A stretch of 39,656 bases of DNA, from NCBI RefSeq assembly GCF_003403295.1, contig NZ_QUWV01000085.1:1-39656 (forward strand), written 5' to 3'. The translations under genes and the position numbers were made by a program. Below the pieces are notes generated by a model, which saw only the letters and a list, made by a program, of their open reading frames with translations, did not search any database and was not told the origin of the DNA. Each line of letters starts with the position of its first letter. Position 1 is the first letter of the stretch. Below are positions 1 to 8,579 of this stretch, in pieces. This stretch comes from Komagataeibacter melaceti. GTDB taxonomy: Bacteria; Pseudomonadota; Alphaproteobacteria; Acetobacterales; Acetobacteraceae.

Positions 1-1
1 C

Positions 2-97
2 ACCCGCCCCTCCCGCGGGCAGCGCAGGCGGCGGCTGGAAGACAAGCAGCATCGCAGCCGCATCAAGCAGGGCCGCAGCAGCAGCCACATCGACTGA
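2..97 (+). CDS. arfB: ArfB-like peptidyl-tRNA hydrolase, C-terminal end only
   Basis: This is an open frame from the window edge to a TGA at 95-97 that encodes 31 residues, with the rest of the gene outside the window. The tail is very basic: it has TRPSRGQ, then RRRRLEDKQHR, then IKQGR. It matches the conserved unstructured tail of ArfB (YaeJ), which enters the mRNA channel of stalled ribosomes while the GGQ domain releases the nascent chain. The GGQ domain itself cannot be seen here. The gene converges on the HAD gene, with 24 bases between the two stop codons. The identification rests on a short tail motif, so it is probable rather than certain. Confidence 0.7.
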   Translation, partial: TRPSRGQRRRRLEDKQHRSRIKQGRSSSHID

Positions 98-121
98 GCA
101 CGCCCCTGCATACCTGTGCGG

Positions 122-853
122 TCAGGCCGCGGCCTGCTTCTGCCCGGCCATGATGCGCCGCAGCAGCGGCACGAATTCCGACAGGTGACCGATACGGAAC
201 AGCCCCGGCCATTGCGGTGCGGGCTTGTCCAGATCACGCAGCAGCACGCAGGCCATGCCTGCCAGACGGGCGGCTTCCACCCCGGCATCGGAATCTTCCA
301 GAACGATGCAGTTGCCGGGCGGGATGTTGTCCTGCTCCGCTGCATACAGGTACAGGTCAGGCCGTGGCTTGGGCATGTTCAGGTCGCGACCTGAATGGAT
401 GCGGTCTTCTTCAAGCATCTGGTCCAGGCCGGTGCTGCTGAATTTGGCGTCCATCTCCGCCATGGAGGAATTGGAACCGATACGCACCGGCAGCCCCAGC
501 TGGAGCGTGGCCTGCAGCATGTCTTCCGCGCCGTCCACGGTCTGGGCATCGGTCTTCATCATGGTGACGATGCGGTTCTGCACGATCATATCCCAGTCAT
601 CGGGCAGCTCCTTGCCGCTTTCCCGGGCGATACGATCGCGAATCTTGGCCAGTTCACCACCGGTGAACAGCTTGTTTGCCTGCGCGTCCGTAATGTTCCA
701 GCCGTATTTTCGCGCTTCCTGCGCCATGATGGACGTGGAGAGATATTCCCCGTCGACCAGCACACCATCACAATCGAAAATAACCATGCGCAGTTTCCCA
801 TCAGGGCGCACGGCCGCGGGCAGTTGATTATCGGATTTGCTGTGTAAATTCAA
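122..853 (-). CDS. HAD-superfamily phosphatase (sugar-phosphate/phosphoglycolate phosphatase type)
   Basis: This is a cytosolic HAD subfamily IA hydrolase of up to 243 residues that dephosphorylates a small phosphorylated metabolite; the substrate cannot be read from sequence. Motif I is DCDGVLVDGE, with nucleophile D27 and acid/base D29. Motif II is GSNSS near residue 128, the lysine of motif III is in MPKPRPDLYL near 160, and motif IV is LEDSDAGVEAA near 186. The helical cap lies between motifs I and II. It resembles the YieH/YniC type in length and order. The longest start is a TTG at 853 behind a weak GGTAGGG. The ATG at residue 23 (position 787), just before motif I, would give a more typical family N-terminus, so the start is uncertain. 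It appears to be a single-gene unit with its promoter in the AT-rich gap upstream. Confidence 0.85.
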   Translation of the reverse strand: MNLHSKSDNQLPAAVRPDGKLRMVIFDCDGVLVDGEYLSTSIMAQEARKYGWNITDAQANKLFTGGELAKIRDRIARESGKELPDDWDMIVQNRIVTMMKTDAQTVDGAEDMLQATLQLGLPVRIGSNSSMAEMDAKFSSTGLDQMLEEDRIHSGRDLNMPKPRPDLYLYAAEQDNIPPGNCIVLEDSDAGVEAARLAGMACVLLRDLDKPAPQWPGLFRIGHLSEFVPLLRRIMAGQKQAAA

Positions 854-1176
854 AGTTCAGACCCTACCTTTCATGCACTTCCTACGCGCTGGATCACAAA
901 ACATATGGCGCCAGAAGTCATTTGACATAGATATGGTATGATTTTTGATATTGGAAGGATAAAATTTACAAATTTTTTCGATTTAATAAATAAACGTAAT
1001 TTTTAATTATTTATAATATTGTGATTTTTATTTAACAATATGTTCAGAATAAATACCCTGAATTCATTGTCTTTATTTTTTGATTACACAATTTCTCCAG
1101 ATACCATTACGGCCTGACCATGTATTCAGCATGGACAGGCCGTAATGTGTTCATGAACCGGACAGGATGGGTCCAC
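854..1176. other. AT-rich intergenic region, no gene seen
   Basis: This 323-base gap lies between the HAD gene start and the end of the efflux operon. Bases about 900-1100 are strikingly AT-rich compared with the GC-rich surroundings. It holds a plus-strand TTGACA at 922-927 with a TGATAT 18 bases later (946-951), a small dyad ATATTGT/ACAATAT (1016-1022 and 1035-1041), and the hairpin at 1106-1146. No coding frame with a ribosome-binding site was found. It presumably carries the HAD promoter on the minus strand. The plus-strand promoter-like element has no gene behind it. Confidence 0.5.
1106..1146 (-). terminator. Long hairpin at the end of the RND efflux operon
   Basis: There is a perfect 11-bp stem, ATTACGGCCTG (1106-1116) against CAGGCCGTAAT (1136-1146). 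It is extended past an A/A mismatch by CCATG/CATGG (1118-1122 and 1130-1134) around a 7-base loop. It sits 30 bases after the stop of the outer-membrane channel gene. No clear U-run follows on either strand, so it may be an mRNA-stabilising or Rho-assisted end rather than a classical intrinsic terminator. Confidence 0.55.
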
Positions 1177-2685
1177 TCACCCCTTATGGGCGGTCTGCTG
1201 CCCCGCACCCTTGGGCGCAGGCGGGACATAGGTGTGTTCCGTCCAGCCACCCCCCAGCGCACGATAGAGGGTGACAAGGTTCTGGTAGCGCGAAACGGCA
1301 ATGGATATCTGCCATTGCTGGGCCTGCAGCATGGAACGCTGGGACACCAGCGATGTCAGGTAGGAATCCGTCCCCGCCTGATAACGCAGCATGGCCAGCC
1401 GGTAGGCATCGGACGTGGTGGACACGTATTTGTCCATCTGCCCCGTTTCATCGCGATAGGTATCGCGTGCGGCCAGCGCGTCCGCCACCTCGCGGAAGGC
1501 GGACTGCACCGTCTTTTCATAAGCGGCCATCTTGGAGTCCCGCATGGCGCGCGAGGCCTTCAGGTTGCCGCTGTTCTGCCCCCAGTTGAGCAGGGGAACC
1601 TGCAACTGCGGGGAAACGCCCCACGTGGTCGCGGCGGAGGTGAACAGCTTGTGCGGCTGGAGACTGCTGATGCCGTCCGACGCGGTCAGCGTGATGCGGG
1701 GATAGAACGCCGCCTTGGCCGCGCCGATATCCGCATTGGCCGCCAGCAGGTCATGCTCGGCCGCCATGATGTCGGGCCGGTGCTCCAGCACCTCCGCCGG
1801 CAGGCCCGGCGGCAGATCCTTCATGATGGTCTGCTGCCCCAGCGGCTGGGCGGGCGGCAGGTTGTCCGGGATGGGCTGGCCGATCAGCAGTGTCAGCAGG
1901 TTTTCATCCTGCGCCACGCGCCTGCGTGATTCATCACGGAACGCCCCGCTCTGCGCAACCTGCGTTTCGGTCTGGCGCACGGTCATCTCGTCTGTCTCGC
2001 CATGGGCGAAGCGGGCCTTGACCATGTCCAGCGTCGCCTCCTGCGAGGCCATCGTATCATCGGACAGGCGTAGCTGTGCCTGGTCGCCCAGCCATGAGAT
2101 ATAGGCCGTCGCCACCTGCGATATGATGCTGATCAGCATGGCGCGGGCGTTCTCGCGCTGCATCAGCGCATGTTCCGCCGCCTCACGCGACAGGCTGCGG
2201 ATACGCCCGAACAGGTCGATCTCGTAGGACGAGACGCCAATGCCCATCTGGTAGTACTTGAACATGGGCGGGTTGCCGGTATCCAGACCCGGCGCGAAGC
2301 TCAGACCCGCGGCGCCGGATGGCCCCTGGAACATCGCTTCCCCCCCGCCGCCAATGGCGGGGAACAGGCTGGCATGCTGGATGGAGAACTGCCCCTGCGC
2401 GCGGCGTATGTCCGCCGCCGCCTGCCGCAGGTCCCGGTTTTCACGGATGGCGATGGCGATCAGCGCCTTAAGCCGTGGGTCGGTAAAGAAATCCGACCAG
2501 CCCAGGTCAGCCGCCAGCGGGTTTTCCACCACCGGGTCACCCGTATGGGCATAGGACGGCCATGTGGTGGCCAATGGCGGCGCGGGGCGCTTGTAATGCG
2601 GGATCATGGTGCAGCCCGCCAGCAGCATCGCCGCCATGCCGGCCGCACCGGCCCGCCTGAATGTGGAGAGGACGGTCATTGTCAT
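1177..2685 (-). CDS. RND efflux outer-membrane channel lipoprotein (OprM/NodT family)
   Basis: This 502-residue outer-membrane factor forms the TolC-like trimeric exit duct of a tripartite RND pump. The N-terminus is a lipoprotein signal peptide with lipobox LLAGC, the lipidated cysteine being C25. The GCTMIPHYKRP start of the mature chain is typical of OprM/CusC/NodT relatives. Two outer-membrane efflux repeats follow, with the family signatures SSYEIDLFGRIRSL near residue 155 and VPLLNWGQNSGN near 375. Length is normal for the family. Its ATG shares one base with the stop of the pump gene (TAATG at 2683-2687), indicating translational coupling. It is the last gene of the adaptor-pump-channel operon. 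The substrate is unknown. Confidence 0.93.
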   Translation of the reverse strand: MTMTVLSTFRRAGAAGMAAMLLAGCTMIPHYKRPAPPLATTWPSYAHTGDPVVENPLAADLGWSDFFTDPRLKALIAIAIRENRDLRQAAADIRRAQGQFSIQHASLFPAIGGGGEAMFQGPSGAAGLSFAPGLDTGNPPMFKYYQMGIGVSSYEIDLFGRIRSLSREAAEHALMQRENARAMLISIISQVATAYISWLGDQAQLRLSDDTMASQEATLDMVKARFAHGETDEMTVRQTETQVAQSGAFRDESRRRVAQDENLLTLLIGQPIPDNLPPAQPLGQQTIMKDLPPGLPAEVLEHRPDIMAAEHDLLAANADIGAAKAAFYPRITLTASDGISSLQPHKLFTSAATTWGVSPQLQVPLLNWGQNSGNLKASRAMRDSKMAAYEKTVQSAFREVADALAARDTYRDETGQMDKYVSTTSDAYRLAMLRYQAGTDSYLTSLVSQRSMLQAQQWQISIAVSRYQNLVTLYRALGGGWTEHTYVPPAPKGAGQQTAHKG

Positions 2686-5600
2686 TACTCTCCCTTTGCC
2701 CGTTCGGACATGCGCTGCACGCGGAACAGGCGCAGCACCACCACAAAGAACAGGGGCACGAAATAAACGGCCAGCAGGGTCGCGGTCACCATGCCGCCCA
2801 CCACCGCCGTGCCGATCGCGACACGGGCGGCAGAACCCGCCCCGGTAGCGATGGCCAGCGGAAACACACCCACCACGAAGGCGATGGAGGTCATGAGGAT
2901 CGGCCGCAGCCGCTCACGCCCGGCTTCCAGCACGGCCTCTTCCAGTGTCGCGCCGTTCTCGAAAAACGCCTTGGCGAATTCCACGATCAGGATGGCATTC
3001 TTCACCGCCAGCCCCACCGTGGTCAGCAGCCCGACCTGGAAATAGACGTCATTGGCCATGCCACGCAGCAGGGTCGCCACGATCGCCCCCAGCACCCCCA
3101 GCGGGATGACCAGCAGCACGGCGAAGGGAATGGCCCAGCTTTCATACAGCGCGGCAAGGCAGAACAGGATGACGATGGCCGCCAGCCCGTAAAGCGGGCC
3201 GGTCGCAGCACCTGACGCCATCTGCTCAAACGACAGGCCGGTCCATTCATAGCCTACGCCGGGCGGCAGCTTGGCGAGGATTTCCTTCATCGCGGCAATC
3301 GAATCACCCGAGCTGTAGCCCGCGGCAGGCTGGCCCAGGATTTCGTAGGCGTTGAGGCCGTTATAATCCTCCACCTTCTGCGGCCCGATCACCCACTGGC
3401 CGGATATGAAGGCGTTGAACGGCACCATGCCCCCCAGTGCGTTGCGCATGTACCATTTGTTCAGGTCATCAGGGATCATGCGGGCATCCGGCTCACCCTG
3501 GATATAAACCTGCTTCACACGGTCATCGCGCAGGAACTGGTTGACATAGATCGACCCCAGCGCCCCTTCGATGGTGGTGTTGATATCGGCAATCGTGACA
3601 CCCAGCGCATTCGCCTTTTCACGGTCGATCTCAAGATGGAACTGCGGCGCGTCCTCCATGCCATTGGGGCGCACGGCGGTCAGGCGGTGGTCCTTCGCCG
3701 CCATGCCCAGCACCATGTTGCGCGCCTGCAGCAGTTTCTCATGCCCCAGATGCCCACGGTCCTCCAGCTCCACATCGAAACCCGTGGCGTTGCCCAGTTC
3801 CAGCACGGCGGGCGGATTGATGGCGAAGATCTGCGCCACCGGGTCCATCCAGAAATGCATCATGACGCGCATGGCAATCGCTGCCGAGGACTGGGAGGCG
3901 GCGGGCCGCTCATCCCAGTCCTTCAGCCGGACGAAGAAAGCGCCCGCGCTCTGCCCCTGCCCTGCGAAGTTGAAGCCGTTCATGGAATAGACGGATTCAA
4001 CATTCCTGCCTTCGGTCTTGAGGATATAGTCACTAACCTTGCGGTTGACGGCGGCGGTCTCCTCCAGCGTGGAGCCGGGCGGCATCGTGACCTGACCAAA
4101 GATCAGCCCCTGGTCCTCATCGGGCAGGAAGCCGCCGGGCAGGCGCATGAACAGCCAGCCCACACCGGCGGTGATCAGCACGAACACCAGCATGGACAGC
4201 CCCGTATGCCCCAGCACGCGGGTCACCCCCTTCTGGTAGCCCTGTGTCAGGCGGGTGAAGTGGCGGTTGAACCACCCGGCAAGGCCGGTCGTCTTTTCAT
4301 GGGTGCCGGGCTTGAGCATGGTGGCGCACAGGGCCGGGGTCATGACCATGGCCACCAGCACCGACAGCCACATGGCCGAGACGATGGTGATGGAAAACTG
4401 CCGGTAGATCACCCCGGTCGAGCCACCAAAGGCCGCCATGGGCAGGAACACCGCCGTCAGCACCAGCACGATGCCGACCAGCGCGCCCGAAATCTCGTCC
4501 ATGGACTGACGGGCCGCATCGCGGGGGGAGAGGTTCTTTTCCGTCATCACGCGCTCGACGTTTTCCACCACCACGATGGCGTCATCCACCAGCAGGCCGA
4601 CAGCCAGCACCATGGCCAGCATGGTCAGGGTGTTGATGGAAAAGCCAAGGGCGGCAAGGATGCCGAACGTGCCCAGCAGCACCACCGGCACCGCGATGGT
4701 GGGGATGAGGGTGGCGCGGAAATTCTGCAGGAAGATCAGCATCACCACAAAGACGAGGGCAATCGCCTCGGCCAGCGTGATGATCACCTCCTTGATCGAC
4801 AGCACGATGAAGGGGGCGGTATCCAGCGGATAGACGGTCTTCAGCCCCGGCGGGAAAAACTGCTCGAGTTCATGGATCTGCGCACGCACCGCGTTTTCGG
4901 TCTGGAGCTGGTTGGCGCCGGGGGCGAGCTTCAGCGCCATGCCGGATGCGGGCATGTTGTTATAGAAGGAATGGGTATTATAGGTCTGCGGCCCCAGTTC
5001 CACGCGCGCCACGTCACGGATGCGCACCTGCGATCCGTCCTGCTGCACCTTGAGCAGGATCTTCTCGAATTCCTCGGGGGAATGCAGGCGGGTCGGCCCG
5101 ATAATGGTGGCATCCAGCCGCGCGCCCCTGGTTGCAGGCACCCCACCGAGTTCACCCGATGACACCTGGATGTTCTGCGTCTGGATGGCGGTCTGCACGT
5201 CGCCCACGGTCAGGCTGTATTTGTACAGCTTGGACGGGTCGAGCCAGATGCGCATGGCGTATTCCGCGCCGAACAGCGTGTGGTCGCCCACACCGGTCAC
5301 GCGGCTGAGGGGGTCGGAAATGTTCGAGGCCACATAATCGGCAATATCCGCGCCGGTCATGCTGTTATCGGTCGAGATGAAGGCTATGACCATCATGAAG
5401 TTCTTGACGGCCTTCGTGATGCTCAGCCCCTGTGCCGTGACTTCGGGCGGCAGCTTGGGCTGGGCAAGCTGCAGCTTGTTCTGCACCTGCACCTGCGCGA
5501 TGTCGGGATTGGTCCCCTGCGCGAAGGTCAGGTCGATTTCCATCTGGCCCGAGGCATAGGACTGCGCGGAAATATATTCCAGATGGTCGAGGCCGAACAT

Positions 5601-5810
5601 CTGCTGCAGGATCGGGCGCACCACCGTATCGTTCACCGTATCGGCCGAAGCACCGGGATAGGTGACCGAAATGGCGATCTGTGGCGGTGCGATGGCCGGA
5701 TACTGCGCAATGGGCAGGCGCAGGATCGACACCCCGCCCACCAGCATGATGATCAGCCCGATCACCCATGCGAAAACGGGGCGGTCAATAAAGAAGCGTG
5801 ACAGAGACAT
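2685..5810 (-). CDS. RND multidrug efflux pump, AcrB/HAE1 type
   Basis: This 1041-residue inner-membrane proton/drug antiporter is full length for the HAE1 family. The N-terminus MSLSRFFIDRPVFAWV is the classical first amphipathic and transmembrane segment. The proton-relay pair lies in GLLVDDAIVVVENVER near residue 407 (AcrB D407/D408), and the relay lysine lies in GLAVKNAILIVEFAK near 940. Twelve transmembrane segments and two large periplasmic loops are consistent with the pattern. It starts 6 bases after the adaptor stop and overlaps the channel gene start by one base. Drug, solvent or organic-acid export is possible; specificity cannot be assigned. No frameshift was seen. Confidence 0.95.
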   Translation of the reverse strand: MSLSRFFIDRPVFAWVIGLIIMLVGGVSILRLPIAQYPAIAPPQIAISVTYPGASADTVNDTVVRPILQQMFGLDHLEYISAQSYASGQMEIDLTFAQGTNPDIAQVQVQNKLQLAQPKLPPEVTAQGLSITKAVKNFMMVIAFISTDNSMTGADIADYVASNISDPLSRVTGVGDHTLFGAEYAMRIWLDPSKLYKYSLTVGDVQTAIQTQNIQVSSGELGGVPATRGARLDATIIGPTRLHSPEEFEKILLKVQQDGSQVRIRDVARVELGPQTYNTHSFYNNMPASGMALKLAPGANQLQTENAVRAQIHELEQFFPPGLKTVYPLDTAPFIVLSIKEVIITLAEAIALVFVVMLIFLQNFRATLIPTIAVPVVLLGTFGILAALGFSINTLTMLAMVLAVGLLVDDAIVVVENVERVMTEKNLSPRDAARQSMDEISGALVGIVLVLTAVFLPMAAFGGSTGVIYRQFSITIVSAMWLSVLVAMVMTPALCATMLKPGTHEKTTGLAGWFNRHFTRLTQGYQKGVTRVLGHTGLSMLVFVLITAGVGWLFMRLPGGFLPDEDQGLIFGQVTMPPGSTLEETAAVNRKVSDYILKTEGRNVESVYSMNGFNFAGQGQSAGAFFVRLKDWDERPAASQSSAAIAMRVMMHFWMDPVAQIFAINPPAVLELGNATGFDVELEDRGHLGHEKLLQARNMVLGMAAKDHRLTAVRPNGMEDAPQFHLEIDREKANALGVTIADINTTIEGALGSIYVNQFLRDDRVKQVYIQGEPDARMIPDDLNKWYMRNALGGMVPFNAFISGQWVIGPQKVEDYNGLNAYEILGQPAAGYSSGDSIAAMKEILAKLPPGVGYEWTGLSFEQMASGAATGPLYGLAAIVILFCLAALYESWAIPFAVLLVIPLGVLGAIVATLLRGMANDVYFQVGLLTTVGLAVKNAILIVEFAKAFFENGATLEEAVLEAGRERLRPILMTSIAFVVGVFPLAIATGAGSAARVAIGTAVVGGMVTATLLAVYFVPLFFVVVLRLFRVQRMSERAKGE

Positions 5811-5816
5811 CGGGGG

Positions 5817-6959
5817 TTATCCTGCCTTGGCGGTGGGGGATACATCCACCGGCGTCACCTTGTCGCCCGGATGAATCTTGAGCACGCCCTCGACCACCAC
5901 CCGTTCGCCATCCTTCAGGCCATCGGTCACAAGCCAGTTGGTGCCAATGGCCTGCTGCGTCACCACGGGGCGGATGCTGGCCTTGTTGTCAGCATCCACC
6001 ACCCAGACCTGCGCATCCCCGTGGGAATTACGCTGCACGGCTTCCTGCGGCACCAGCAGGGCGGTGGGGTCCATGCCCTCGGCAAGCTGGGCGTGGACGT
6101 ACATGCCCGGCAGCAGCAGGTGTTCGGGGTTGGGCATGACCCCACGCACCACGACCGTGGCCGTGGCTTCATCCACGTTCACTTCCGAGAATTCCATGCG
6201 ACCGGCGTGTTCATAGGTCGTGCCGTCTTCCAGCGTGATGCTGATGCTGGCGGCGTTGTCACCCACGCGGGTCAGCCGCCCCTGCGCCAGTTCGCGTTTG
6301 AAGCGCAGCAGTTCGGTCGCGGGCAGGTTCACGTCCACATAGATGGGGTCGAGCCGGGTCACGATCGCGACATTGTTGGTCTGGTTGACCGTAACCAGCG
6401 CGCCCACCGTCAGGATGGAACGCCCGATGCGCCCGGTAATCGGCGCGTTCATGTGGGTATAGCCCAGATCGACGCTGGCGCGCTCAAGCTGCCCCTTGGC
6501 CGAGAGGACATCACCCTGCGCCGCGCGCTCGGCGGCCAGGGCGTCGTCATATTCCTGCTGGCTTATGGCGTGCGCCTTGAGCAGCGGCCCGTAGCGGTTC
6601 AGCTTGGCGCGGGCCGTGACCTCGGTCCCCTGCGCGTGAAGGAGCTGGCCCTGCGCGACATCAACGGCGGCCTGATAGGTGCGCGGGTCGATCTGGTAGA
6701 GCTGCTGACCGGCCTTGACGTCCGAACCTTCGACAAACAGGCGCTGCATGATCACGCCGCTGACCTGCGGGCGCACCTGCGCGATTTCAAACGCCTCGGT
6801 ACGGCCCGGCAACTGGGTATGAATTTCCACCGGCTGGGTCCTGAGGGTTACGACCTTGACCGGCTGGGGGGGCATCTGGGGTGGGGCGGTGTGCCGCTGA
6901 CAGGCCGCGAGGCCAAGAATCAGAGCCGCCGGGGCTACGACACGGGAATAATGCATCAT
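5817..6959 (-). CDS. RND efflux periplasmic adaptor (membrane-fusion protein, AcrA type)
   Basis: This 380-residue lipoprotein adaptor links the RND pump to the outer-membrane channel. A signal peptide ends in a lipobox-like LGLAAC. The mature chain has the HlyD/AcrA order: a biotinyl-lipoyl barrel half (VRPQVSGVIMQRLFVEGSDVKAGQ in two parts around residue 65), an alpha hairpin rich in Ala and Gln (about 95-165), a second barrel half (YTHMNAPITGRIGRS), a beta barrel, and a membrane-proximal domain ending in VVVEGVLKIHPGDKV. The frame opens with TTG (6968) and GTG (6965) codons. The ATGs at 6959 and 6956 are more likely starts, but the ribosome site is weak. It is the first gene of the operon, divergent from the TetR gene. 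Confidence 0.93.
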   Translation of the reverse strand: MMHYSRVVAPAALILGLAACQRHTAPPQMPPQPVKVVTLRTQPVEIHTQLPGRTEAFEIAQVRPQVSGVIMQRLFVEGSDVKAGQQLYQIDPRTYQAAVDVAQGQLLHAQGTEVTARAKLNRYGPLLKAHAISQQEYDDALAAERAAQGDVLSAKGQLERASVDLGYTHMNAPITGRIGRSILTVGALVTVNQTNNVAIVTRLDPIYVDVNLPATELLRFKRELAQGRLTRVGDNAASISITLEDGTTYEHAGRMEFSEVNVDEATATVVVRGVMPNPEHLLLPGMYVHAQLAEGMDPTALLVPQEAVQRNSHGDAQVWVVDADNKASIRPVVTQQAIGTNWLVTDGLKDGERVVVEGVLKIHPGDKVTPVDVSPTAKAG

Positions 6960-7047
6960 GGTCACCAACCGGCTTACGTGCCGTTATATATAAAATGTTT
7001 CTGGATCGCGGCCGTGTTCCGTAACGAGCATGGCCGCCATAAGAAAG

Positions 7048-7068
7048 CCAAATAACGAAACTATTTGG
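7048..7068. promoter_or_regulatory. 21-bp dyad, candidate TetR operator for the efflux operon
   Basis: This is a perfect inverted repeat, CCAAATA (7048-7054) and TATTTGG (7062-7068), around a 7-base centre. It lies between the divergent adaptor and TetR gene starts, inside an AT-richer stretch. Size, symmetry and position are as expected for a TetR dimer site controlling both directions. Autoregulation and pump repression are inferred. Confidence 0.65.
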
Positions 7069-7152
7069 TTTTCAATGGATGGAAAACTATATCGTCTCCA
7101 TAAAGCGGTCAAGCAGGGCATCCACCCAAAAGTGGTCGGGATTAGATTACAA

Positions 7153-7842
7153 ATGAGCAGGAATGAGCACGAAACGCGATCATCGGCGCCAAACGGTTGT
7201 GACGGTGGGCGGCGTGGCCCCGGACGACCGCCGGAAATGGAGGAATGTGAACGCCGTGAGCGGATTCTGGATGCCGCAAGCGAGGTGTTGCAGAAATGCG
7301 GCTACCATGCCGCATCCATGGACCGGGTGGCGCAGCATTCCGGCATGTCCAAACGGACGCTGTACCAGATGTTCGAATCCAAGCAGGACCTGTTCCATGC
7401 GCTGGTCAGCAGCAGGCTCTTCAATTTCTCCCCCGACCGGTGCCACTACAGCGAAGACCCGGTTGAGGAACTGACCGAACTGCTCATGAACCTGGGGGAG
7501 ATCATCCTGCGCCCCGACCGCATGAGCCTGATCCGGGCGCTGATTACCGAATCACAGCAGTCGGAAGATATCCGCCACATCCTGACCAGCCTGCGCGCGG
7601 GCGGCAAGGACAACGTCCTGAACGCGTGGCTGACCTGCTACGTCCAGCGCAGGAATTACGTGGTGCATGACATATCCATGTACAGCAACATGCTGTTTGG
7701 CATGACCGTGGGCGACTTCATGCTGCAGAACCTTGCCTGCGCCTCGGAAATACCGGAACTCCTGCGCAACATGCGCCCGCGCTTCCACCATGCGGTGCGG
7801 ATTTTCCTGGCGGGCTTCGCCCAAGGGTGCGCCACGCCGTAA
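7153..7842 (+). CDS. TetR/AcrR-family transcriptional regulator
   Basis: This 229-residue DNA-binding regulator is divergent from the RND pump operon and is the likely local repressor. The N-terminal TetR helix-turn-helix runs from RERILDAASEVLQKCGY through SMDRVAQHSGMSKRTLYQMFESKQDLF, the standard family pattern, preceded by the basic GRRGPGRPP arm. The C-terminal helical domain is the ligand-binding and dimer part. An in-frame start at 7030 exists, but it would make the 7048-7068 dyad and an AT-rich stretch coding. The ATG at 7153 is therefore preferred on regulatory and family-length grounds. The gene converges on a small membrane-protein gene, with 5 bases between stops. Confidence 0.88.
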   Translation: MSRNEHETRSSAPNGCDGGRRGPGRPPEMEECERRERILDAASEVLQKCGYHAASMDRVAQHSGMSKRTLYQMFESKQDLFHALVSSRLFNFSPDRCHYSEDPVEELTELLMNLGEIILRPDRMSLIRALITESQQSEDIRHILTSLRAGGKDNVLNAWLTCYVQRRNYVVHDISMYSNMLFGMTVGDFMLQNLACASEIPELLRNMRPRFHHAVRIFLAGFAQGCATP

Positions 7843-7847
7843 AGGGC

Positions 7848-8360
7848 CTACAGCTTCTCGTGCATTTCCTGGCGGATCTGGTTGCACTTCTTGGTAAAGA
7901 CGCTCGCCTGTGATGCCGTCATGAAATTGATGATGAAGGCGCCGATCAGCGAACAGAACGACAGCAGGATCAGGCCCTTGCCGCCAAGGGTGATCACCGA
8001 ATCATAATACTCGGCCGAGTACCACAGCAGGAGAAGGCTCAGGATCGCGCCAAGGAACCCGAGGATGCCGGTGGAGCGGATGAGGGAATCCTCCTCATTG
8101 CTGAAGGTCGAGGACTCCCGCCACAGCAGGTAGAGCTTCTGGTTCATCTCCTCCACCTGGCTGTCATAGAGCTTCTGCTCCGCATCGGTCGCCTTGGTGG
8201 GCGACTTGCGGTGCATGTCGAGTTCCTGCTGTGCCTTGGCGAAGACATGCCTGCGCTCCTTGATGGCGGGCAGGCTGATATCCACGAAACTGAGAATAGC
8301 CACATTCAGGCCCGCCGATAACTGGACAATGGCCTGAAAATCACCCCACGTCTGACTCAC
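7848..8360 (-). CDS. Small membrane protein of unknown function
   Basis: This 170-residue protein is not assigned to a known family here. A hydrophobic stretch at about residues 10-33 is followed by a charged, probably coiled-coil segment (about 36-90, rich in K, E and Q with few prolines). Two clear transmembrane helices follow (about 96-115, GILGFLGAILSLLLLWY, and about 129-149, LILLSFCSLIGAFIINF), and a short basic amphipathic tail ends the chain. The layout suggests an inner-membrane protein with a cytosolic or periplasmic helical hairpin. It stands alone between the TetR gene (convergent) and the MYG1 gene (divergent), so context gives no function. Confidence 0.75.
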   Translation of the reverse strand: MSQTWGDFQAIVQLSAGLNVAILSFVDISLPAIKERRHVFAKAQQELDMHRKSPTKATDAEQKLYDSQVEEMNQKLYLLWRESSTFSNEEDSLIRSTGILGFLGAILSLLLLWYSAEYYDSVITLGGKGLILLSFCSLIGAFIINFMTASQASVFTKKCNQIRQEMHEKL

Positions 8361-8579
8361 GCGGTTTCCCCTCTCTCCTCACTAGCCTGTGCGCACGATA
8401 CAGGAGCCAAACCGCCAGCAGCAGAGCGCAAAAACGTTAGGCAGGGCTGCATCCATCACCATGGGTGGCCACGCGGCGCGCCGGGCGGGTGGCGGGTGAA
8501 GTCTGTTGTCTTGCCGCCGCCTTTGCGGCATGAGGGGGCACGATCAGGAATTCACTTTTATCTGTCAGCAGGTCTTGAG

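Noticed and set aside
3636-5162. 508-residue plus-strand open frame rich in His and Gln
   Set aside because: It is the complementary-strand shadow of the well conserved RND pump gene. Its His/Gln-rich composition is typical of antisense of GC-rich coding DNA.
7030-7152. Longer N-terminus of the TetR protein
   Set aside because: It would make the AT-rich operator region coding, and the extra residues match no TetR feature. The ATG at 7153 fits the family length.
8512-8530. Small hairpin TGCCGC/GCGGCA before the MYG1 gene
   Set aside because: The stem is only 6 bp with no T-run or clear role. It is likely chance in GC-rich DNA.
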